Shown here piece after piece: positions 8,514 through 13,029 of a DNA stretch of 13,029 nt (position 1 is its first letter; each line of letters starts with the position of its first letter). Made by a program: the position numbers and the translations under genes. The notes beneath the pieces are model-generated. The model saw nothing but the letters and a program-made list of their open reading frames with translations. It did not search any database and was not told the origin of the DNA. The DNA is taken from the NCBI GenBank assembly GCA_027382625.1, contig JAJKFJ010024617.1:1-13029 (forward strand). Reading direction: 5' to 3'. The stretch comes from Tetmemena sp. SeJ-2015. Its lineage: Eukaryota > Ciliophora > Spirotrichea > Sporadotrichida > Oxytrichidae.

Positions 8514-9313
8514 TCAGCAATCAAGCATCATAGATTGAAATGAAGGAGCAGAAGAACCTACTTTTGGATAATGAGAATAACTATCAGCCACCCTAGCATC
8601 TCGCTTAGAAACAGGATTAGCCAGCTGTTAATGATCAGCAAATTTAAATTTGCAACTATTCTTAAGTTTGAAAAAGATAAAGGAAATTGCATTTTGTAAT
8701 TCAATCTATGATAAGCAAAGGTAAATTGATAATGCAAAAGCTGTGAGAGATAGCATCAACTTGAATTCTGAGGAGACGAAAGCAGAGAGATAGAGGTTAC
8801 TTAAATTACTGGAGAAGGAAAAGACTCATGCCTATTCCTAAATGAAGTTGAAAGTATATATCTTGCTAATTATTGATTTAAGTGATAATGGGACAAGCAC
8901 GCTATCTGCTGCATTTGCTTAGGGGGGCTGATGATTATGAACTTACTCAGTTAAAATGTTTATTCAATATACACTTATTTAAATCAGAGGAAGCAAGAAT
9001 TAAATTTGGTATCTCGTAAATATTTAAAGAAGTTTGACTCAATAGTTGGAATTCCCAAGTGTAGCATAATGGATTGGATGGTTCTCGTAGTCTTTCTTAT
9101 TAAAGTTATTTCATATTCTTTGATTTATTGATAAGGTAATTAATATTTTTTGAGATGATAAATATATTTGACTTATGCTGTGTGGATTTCTATGCCTATT
9201 TTCAATCCGAAAAGTAATTGGAGAGCAGCTTTTGAAAGCGAAGTATGGAGGTATAGGCCTGGCTTCAATATAACCATTTATATTTATCTTGCTTCAAGTG
9301 ACATTAGATTCGA
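8514..9313 (+). CDS. TauE/SafE-like gene, MDS 8: end of loop and start of second transmembrane half
   Basis: Starts at pointer tcagcaatcaagcat. Loop part: SQIEMKEQKNLLLDNENNYQ, a Gln/Pro-rich stretch, then ETKAERQRLLKLLEKEKTHA, coiled-coil-like. After an intron the first span of the second half reads HAICCICLGGLMIMNLLRGS, then KKFDSIVGIPKCSIMDW, the Cys-Ser...Asp-Trp block characteristic of eukaryotic TauE/SafE proteins, another span, and EQLLKAKYGGIGLASSDIRF. It ends at pointer ttagattcga (9304-9313), whose partner is on the opposite strand. Five IESs and one intron are needed; each is supported by frame change and family motif. Confidence 0.85.
8637..8719 (+). other. IES in MDS 8, pointer agcaaa
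   Basis: Repeats at 8637-8642 and 8714-8719, deletion unit 77 bp containing an in-frame TGA. The shift of two is exactly what the next open frame needs (PAVNDQQ to RQIDNAKAV). Confidence 0.8.
8854..8897 (+). other. Intron in MDS 8 (44 nt)
   Basis: Begins GTATAT and ends GGGACAAG. Splicing joins SQMKLK to HAICCICLGG, moving into the transmembrane frame. Confidence 0.75.
8947..8987 (+). other. IES in MDS 8, pointer tcag
   Basis: Repeats at 8947-8950 and 8984-8987, deletion unit 37 bp. With the next IES it produces NLLRGSKKFDSIVG; reading through gives an unlikely insert. Confidence 0.75.
8995..9030 (+). other. IES in MDS 8, pointer aaga
   Basis: Repeats at 8995-8998 and 9027-9030, deletion unit 32 bp. 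It restores the frame after the 37-bp IES, so the two must act together; only three codons of MDS lie between them. Confidence 0.75.
9096..9176 (+). other. IES in MDS 8, pointer cttat
   Basis: Repeats at 9096-9100 and 9172-9176, deletion unit 76 bp containing TGA codons. Removal joins MVLVVFL to MLCGFLCLFSIRK, a single hydrophobic span. Confidence 0.8.
9262..9297 (+). other. IES in MDS 8, pointer gcttcaa
   Basis: Repeats at 9262-9268 and 9291-9297, deletion unit 29 bp. Removal joins YGGIGLAS to SDIRFE. Confidence 0.85.
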
Positions 9314-9428
9314 AATAGATTTCTCATTATGTTGCTTGTGTGAATGCAAGCTAAATGAATTGAATAAGATTTTGATACAAATTTACATATCTTATCATAA
9401 TTCTAAAGAGTTTAAACTGTTTCTCCTT

Positions 9429-9942
9429 TCAGCAGAGCGAATTAAACTCCCAAATATTAACTCCGTTCTAAATCTGCTTGAGGACATCGAAATAGCCAAA
9501 TACAGGGACTAGCAAGGCAGATATCCCGAGAATAAAAGCCAGCAGGAAAACTATGGGTGACTGTCGATCGTATTTCTTAACCACCTTGTTCAAGAGCTGA
9601 AGCCCTACTCATTAAAATATCTAATGCAAACTGAATCTAATTATGTGAACGCTCATCCTCTTCTATATTATTTTACTAGAGATGCGAGGGAGCACCAAAC
9701 ACCAAGGAAGATGGAGTACTGATAGTTGAGCATTCCATAGAGGATGTAAATAGCTGTAGAGCCAGCAGTTGAGAACATAATCATGTACATACCTGTTGAG
9801 GAAGACACTGAAGGTGGCACTCCCATACTAAGGAGAACTGGGTTGAAAACTGCCCCACCACCCAGACCAAGAGCACCTGAAACCCATCCTCCAATAAACC
9901 CAAAAGTCACTATCTTAATCACATTCGGCCTCTCGAATCTAA
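9429..9942 (-). CDS. TauE/SafE-like gene, MDS 9 (inverted): C-terminal transmembrane half
   Basis: On the minus strand it begins with pointer ttagattcga (9942-9933), the inverted partner of 9304-9313. It reads RFERPNVIKIVTFGFIGGWV, then SGALGLGGGAVFNPVLLSMG and VSSSTGMYMIMFSTAGS, the second-repeat glycine motif and Ser/Thr-Gly block of TauE/SafE. After one IES it continues GLQLLNKVVKKYDRQSPIV, a last span, and ends NIWEFNSLC at TGA 9431-9429. 9314-9428 would be the 3' trailer, 9943-10076 a spacer and leader before MDS 1. Confidence 0.88.
9606..9677 (-). other. IES in MDS 9, pointer agta
   Basis: On the minus strand, repeats at 9677-9674 and 9609-9606, deletion unit 68 bp. Removal joins WCSLASLV to GLQLLNKVV in the right frame. 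Confidence 0.75.
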
Positions 9943-10076
9943 ATGTAAATAAACTATAAATATTTATCTTATTTTCAGATGAGCAGTTAAATATTCTATA
10001 TTTCACAGATATTTAATGGAATATAATCTCTGTAAATTTGTAAATAAAAAAGAATTAATTTGATTTAAAGGAGATC

Positions 10077-11049
10077 ATGAAGGATTAAAACATCATACGA
10101 TTTCTATTCTTTATTTTTGTGGTACTGAGCTCTTTAAGGTAATTTACAATTAAGCAATAATTCTTTAGATTTATTGGAACTCAAACATCTTCAGGGAATG
10201 TCTATTCCCAAAATTAATTTTAGAATCAATCATGAATTGAGAAGAATAATTACTTTTGATTATTCTATTTGTAACAATAGCAGTATGCAGAAGAAGAAGT
10301 CGATAACTAATAAAATCTGAATGGCAATAGGGGTAAGGAAAGCGTCTATAATGAAAAACTGGAACTAATTGGATCTAAATCAGAATAATAATTGGAGGGA
10401 GTCACTGACTCATTCAGTGAAACCAGCCTTTTTTAAAATAATTAAAAACCTAAGGCTGACAATTAGCTTGAGTCCACAACTATAAATACAACTCAAGAAG
10501 AAACCTCACACTCGCAATTAGAACCTATTTCAAATATCTATTTATTTCAAAGTTAATCTTTGATTTACAAATGATTAAGATGCAACTACTTCCGATCCTT
10601 TGAAAGCATTCCAATTTAAAGGGTTGGATGAAAATTAGGAAGAAGTAAGGTCTACTGAGTTAGATCTTCTATATTTATTTAATTTGTTGATCTTGACTAG
10701 GATGAAGGTTAAACTATATTTAAAAATAATGAATGAAGACAATTCATCTGTATACCTCGAGAAACATTGCAAGGAAGATGACTAGTGCTCAGATTATCCA
10801 AGCTATGTATGTGAAATCCCTGATGGGGAAACTGAGGGATACTGCAAACACAAGGGAATCTTTCCTTTGCTGGGACTTGAATTGGTGGGGTTGGTTGTAC
10901 TAGGATTGATTATGATGATGGCGACAGTGGCAGGAATTGGAGGTGGAGGTGTCGTGATACCTATCTGCATGACATTTTTTACTTTCCAGACTAAGAATGC
11001 TATTTCATTGTCAGGCTTTACTATTCTAGCTTGCTCAGTTGTAAGGTAC
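10077..11049 (+). CDS. TauE/SafE-like gene, MDS 1: signal peptide, Cys-rich segment and first transmembrane part
   Basis: ATG at 10077 starts a signal-peptide-like MKDQNIIRFLFFIFVVLSSL. After an intron and three IESs come a Gln/Glu/Asn/Ser-rich linker, then a Cys-rich stretch at about residues 172-193 (HCKEDDQC, YVCEIPDG, GYCKHKG), likely luminal or extracellular. Hydrophobic TauE sequence follows, with the glycine-rich ATVAGIGGGGVVIPI and AISLSGFTILACS blocks typical of the first repeat. It ends at pointer gtaaggtac (11041-11049), read VRY, shared with MDS 2 at 7569. Encodes about 266 residues. The first in-frame ATG with a following signal sequence was chosen as start. Confidence 0.85.
10139..10168 (+). 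other. Short intron in MDS 1 (30 nt)
   Basis: Begins GTAATT and ends TTCTTTAG; removal keeps the frame and joins SSLR to FIGTQT. Because the length is a multiple of three, it could also be retained. Confidence 0.5.
10201..10269 (+). other. IES in MDS 1, pointer tctatt
   Basis: Repeats at 10201-10206 and 10264-10269, deletion unit 63 bp. The inside carries in-frame TGA codons, including 10257-10259, so removal is required; it joins GNVY to a Gln run and AEEEVDN. Confidence 0.65.
10531..10572 (+). other. IES in MDS 1, pointer caaat
   Basis: Repeats at 10531-10535 and 10568-10572, deletion unit 37 bp. It shifts the frame from the linker to the frame that leads into the TauE domain, joining EPISN to DQDATTSDP. 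Confidence 0.75.
10669..10722 (+). other. Candidate in-frame IES in MDS 1, pointer ctatattta
   Basis: 9-bp repeat at 10669-10677 and 10714-10722, deletion unit 45 bp, AT-rich. Open either way; removal joins STELDLLYL to KIMNEDN. Confidence 0.5.
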
Positions 11050-11113
11050 TCGCAAAAAACTAAATTATCATTCTACTGGCTTATATCTGCAATATTTTTA
11101 ATTTATTAAATTA

Positions 11114-11234
11114 AGAGCTTCTCAAGTTCCTATCTAAAAAAGCAAAATATTTGGCTATGTTTTAAATGTGTATCTCTCTAAATCGGTAGTCTTAGCTTAA
11201 TTTTATTCTAATTTTATATTAGCTAGCAAGCTAC
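11114..11234 (+). CDS. TauE/SafE-like gene, MDS 3 (loop)
   Basis: Begins with the 15-bp pointer agagcttctcaagtt (11114-11128; partner 8053-8067) and ends with the 12-bp pointer ctagcaagctac (11223-11234; partner 8150-8161). From the phase of MDS 2 to that of MDS 4 a net shift of one base is needed inside, supplied by a 40-bp IES (pointer tatct). A further 27-bp in-frame IES (ttagct) leaves VPISLNRQSQLASY as the encoded loop. Confidence 0.75.
11131..11175 (+). other. IES in MDS 3, pointer tatct
   Basis: Repeats at 11131-11135 and 11171-11175, deletion unit 40 bp. It is the repeat found that gives the frame shift required between the two scrambled pointers. Confidence 0.6.
11192..11224 (+). 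other. Candidate in-frame IES in MDS 3, pointer ttagct
   Basis: Repeats at 11192-11197 and 11219-11224, deletion unit 27 bp, almost pure AT. The second copy overlaps the first two bases of the MDS 3-4 pointer. Confidence 0.5.
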
Positions 11235-11266
11235 CTCCTCCTACTTCAAATCTGTTTTAAATAAAC

Positions 11267-11286
11267 AGCTCAGAAAGAGCCTTTCC
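11267..11286 (+). CDS. TauE/SafE-like gene, MDS 5 (tiny, 20 bp)
   Basis: Begins with pointer agctcagaaaga (11267-11278). The best match onward is ctttcc (11281-11286) to 8246-8251, in the same codon phase, leaving just two unique bases. It encodes the step RK-S-LS. The 12-bp left pointer is secure; the 6-bp right pointer is the weakest of the scrambled junctions. An 8-bp match, tatattta (11291-11298 with 8297-8304), is out of phase and was not chosen. Confidence 0.5.
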
Positions 11287-11345
11287 TAGGTATATTTAAA
11301 TATAGCAGCTATTAAACCAATACGTTAACCTCAGATGAATTTATA

Positions 11346-11393
11346 AGTTAGTTGATGTCCTTGACAAGATAGAATAACTCAGCAATCAAGCAT
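11346..11393 (+). CDS. TauE/SafE-like gene, MDS 7 (loop)
   Basis: From pointer agttagttgatg (11346-11357) to the 15-bp pointer tcagcaatcaagcat (11379-11393; partner 8514-8528). It encodes LVDVLDKIEQLSNQA, a heptad-like charged segment. Both pointers are exact and bounded by mismatches, and the phase matches on both sides. Confidence 0.85.
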
Positions 11394-11488
11394 ATCTTAA
11401 ATAATGTAAAATTAAATTTTCCTATTAAAGCCATCCAAAATAATAATATATTGTTTAATAAACTTTTAGTTAAATTAATTAGGTACCA

Positions 11489-12013
11489 TCATAAACTATA
11501 ACTGTCATAATCTTCATCAGGATTCTAACTGGAGGCATTTGTTGATTAATCATCCACCCAATATTCATCGAAATATGGCCCCCGTCTAATTGGAAGGGAC
11601 TATTGCCTAATAGGGATGAGCTCCTGTATCATAGGAATGGGCTCCTGTCTGATAGGATTGGGCTCTTGTCTAATAGGAATGGGGTCCTGCCTTATAGGTT
11701 CCTGCCTAATAGGAATGGACTACTCTGGTTTTTGACTATGGATGTATACATTGATAATAGATTTGGTTCCAGGGTTGAGATTGAAGGATTTGACAAAATG
11801 GACCTTGTCAGGGCCACACTGCGCTCCCTAGCTGAACTGATCTAGGTTTAGGTTTAAGAGGTGCTCATCTAGGATTTTATCCAGGCCTTCAAGGTTTGCT
11901 TTGGACTCTATTACTTCATGTAGATTTGCCTTTTAGAGCGCGCCCTTTATCAAGTTCATGTAGTGAGGGTTAAGGTAGTTATTCAATAGTCTCTGTCTAT
12001 CTTAGGAATTCAT
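11489..12013 (-). CDS. Unrecognised 174-residue protein with PIRQE-like repeats
   Basis: Uninterrupted minus-strand frame from ATG 12013-12011 to TGA 11491-11489 with TAA/TAG as Gln. Residues 1-60 are helix-like (MNSQDRQRLLNNYLNPHYMN, then charged Leu-rich sequence). About 65-98 is a short mixed region (VHFVKSFNLNPGTKSIINVY). About 101-143 is a repeat of PIPIRQE-type units, and the tail is acidic with Tyr (FDEYWVDD, EDYDSYSL). No signal peptide or membrane span. Function unknown; the proline repeat may bind a partner (inference). It faces the odd TauE blocks, 95 bp beyond MDS 7. Confidence 0.75.
11585..11713 (-). repeat. Coding tandem repeat, unit about 21 bp
   Basis: About six imperfect copies of a unit seen on the plus strand as 'gggctcctgtctgatagga', encoding PIPIRQE-like heptads on the minus strand. 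Copies vary at Gln codons, using CAG, CAA and TAG. Confidence 0.8.
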
Positions 12014-12856
12014 CTATCTCTCTCTTTTGTTTTTAATTAATATATTCTTGTAAAAATAAATAGCAATTTATAACACTTGTTCAATATTCACACATTTTTG
12101 TTTCGGCAAGTTTATATTTTTTTAAAAATAAGTTTTTTATTTAAATATTTTCTAAAATTTAGAATGTAGTTGATGATCTAACATTTAAACTTAACACATA
12201 AGTTTGGAAAACAATAGCACTAATTCTTAAAATCTTAAAATATTTCTATAATTTTATGAATTTCAAATATAAAGTAGAACTTAAATTTTAAATAAAAAAA
12301 TTAATTTAAGAAATGGAAAAATAATTTTTTTTTATTTAATAAAACTTCGAGATTAATTTGTCTCTCCAGATATTTATTTTTGTCTAAAATGTAATCAGCT
12401 ATTGCTTTAGTATTTTATTTGAGACCTTGAACATATTTGCTATTTCTAAAAATTGCATTTAAAATATATTCCCAGTTCCTTTTTAATATTTTATGATGTG
12501 AAATATGATGAGAAAAGGGCACTTGTTTGAAAATGAGGAAGTATAACTTATTATATTTTCCTCGAGCCAAAATGAGTGTCTTTTTTCATGTTTTAACAAA
12601 TTTCTTTTTTCTTTTATAAAAAACTTCCTCCTACTTCCTCTTCTTCCTCCTAGTTATAAGATGTCACTTGCTTGTATTACCTTGTTAAAATATGAATTGA
12701 ATTTTCACTTTTCCATCTGTGGCATGAATTCTCAGAATCTAAAGTTTTATCAGAAATTAATTTGGATTGTTGATTGGCTTGGCTGTTAATTTAAAGAGAT
12801 GAACTATAGCAAATTATAATAAATTAATAAAACTCTCCACTCCAATTTTCTAACAG
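12014..12856. other. AT-rich spacer, no assigned gene
   Basis: About 840 bases. It contains A and T runs and a pyrimidine-rich stretch at 12625-12652 that would encode a Glu run on the minus strand, and an open frame from 12508 with no family features. No gene, pointer pair or RNA gene could be supported. Confidence 0.5.
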
Positions 12857-12931
12857 ATGGGCAACGGTACATCAACACCCTCAGGCAAAGCTCAACATTT
12901 TATTTATAAACCCCATAACCTATATACTTAG
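12857..12931 (+). CDS. Possible first MDS of a small MG-starting protein (3' partial)
   Basis: ATG at 12857 encodes MGNGTSTPSGKAQ, resembling the MGTTQSTA start at 4707 in having Gly2, Thr/Ser richness and a preceding acag. In frame it soon reaches AT-rich codons and a TGA at 12932, so the MDS probably ends near 12890-12900 and continues beyond the window. Gly2 and Ser6 again fit N-myristoylation. A paralogue of the 4707 gene is possible but unproven. Confidence 0.4.
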   Translation: MGNGTSTPSGKAQHFIYKPHNLYT

Positions 12932-13029
12932 TGAATTAATGAATTGATATTAATGATCATTATATATGATATACACGCTTTCCCAAAATTACAGAAAAGA
13001 CTTAATTAAGACAACGCAGATCTCACCAA

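Larger units (their letters stand above)
7569..11393. other. Scrambled germline locus of a TauE/SafE-family gene, order 2-4-6-8-(-9)-1-3-5-7
   Basis: All nine MDS blocks of one gene lie here. Pointers in assembly order are: 1-2 gtaaggtac; 2-3 agagcttctcaagtt; 3-4 ctagcaagctac; 4-5 agctcagaaaga; 5-6 ctttcc; 6-7 agttagttgatg; 7-8 tcagcaatcaagcat; 8-9 ttagattcga (inverted). Each joins blocks in the same codon phase. The assembled frame is 2334 nt, 777 residues plus TGA. TauE/SafE (DUF81) proteins are multi-pass membrane transporters linked in bacteria to export or uptake of sulfite and sulfonates; the substrate here is unknown. Spacers: 8068-8149, 8244-8245 and 8496-8513 among even blocks; 11050-11113, 11235-11266 and 11287-11345 among odd blocks. 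Confidence 0.88.

Noticed and set aside
8950..8987. GT-AG intron instead of the tcag IES
   Set aside because: Splicing there gives LLKEAR and a stop; the IES solution gives the family-like LLRGSKKFDSIVG.
9314..9512. Continuation of the plus-strand frame past 9313
   Set aside because: Past the pointer at 9313 it runs antisense to the end of MDS 9; 9172-9313 is real but in MDS 8 with an IES inside.
11291..11298. tatattta as the MDS 5-6 pointer (match at 8297-8304)
   Set aside because: Longer than ctttcc but out of codon phase, and both copies are in AT-rich DNA where such matches are expected.
1..13029. Pseudogene-rich or bacterial interpretation
   Set aside because: Frames full of TAA/TAG with restored families, introns and pointer repeats fit a ciliate germline, not decayed genes.
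1..13029. Telomeric repeats, TBE-type transposons, tRNA or rRNA genes, CRISPR arrays
   Set aside because: Looked for by eye; no C4A4/G4T4 tract, transposase motif, tRNA-like fold or regular spacer array was seen.

Overview
This window reads as germline (micronuclear) DNA of a spirotrichous ciliate of the Oxytricha/Stylonychia type. Three things in the sequence support this. First, TAA and TAG are read as glutamine and only TGA stops; every real gene here is hidden or broken under the standard code. Second, genes are interrupted by short AT-rich segments flanked by 4-9 bp direct repeats, and removing each segment with one repeat copy restores the reading frame. This is how internal eliminated sequences (IESs) lie between macronuclear-destined segments (MDSs), the repeats being 'pointers'. 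Third, one gene is scrambled: its pieces are out of order, one is inverted, and 6-15 bp pointers join them. No telomeric C4A4 tracts or TBE transposon genes were seen.

Layout. 3-2087 (+): PAP2-type phosphatase-like membrane protein, 5' end outside the window, with an intron and IESs. 2216-2989 (-): C-terminal part of a REI1/ZNF622-like 60S maturation factor, N-terminal part missing. 3064-4022 (+): unrecognised lysine-rich protein with introns. 4707-5206 (+): 63-residue protein with a possible N-myristoylation signal, split by a 308-bp deletion unit carrying an inverted repeat. 5207-6876: AT-rich, no assigned gene. 6877-7464 (+): intact 195-residue J-domain protein. 7569-11393: a scrambled TauE/SafE-family membrane protein gene. 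11489-12013 (-): intact 174-residue protein with PIRQE-like repeats. 12014-12856: AT-rich spacer. 12857 to the right edge: possible first MDS of a second small MG-starting protein.

The main result is the TauE/SafE gene. Nine MDS blocks lie in germline order 2-4-6-8-(9 inverted)-1-3-5-7: even blocks left, odd blocks right, the last block inverted between them. Eight scrambled pointers (9, 15, 12, 12, 6, 12, 15 and 10 bp) and twelve ordinary IESs plus three introns give an assembled frame of 2334 nt (777 residues and TGA). The order carries a signal peptide, a Cys-rich external segment, the first TauE half, a long charged loop, and the second TauE half. Six of the eight scrambled junctions lie in the loop. 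Weak similarity outside some pointers suggests that the odd and even tracts arose from a duplicated region that later lost alternate parts.

All assemblies are by eye from frame, pointer and family-motif agreement; no somatic sequence was available. IESs whose length is a multiple of three are least certain, because the frame is open with or without them.
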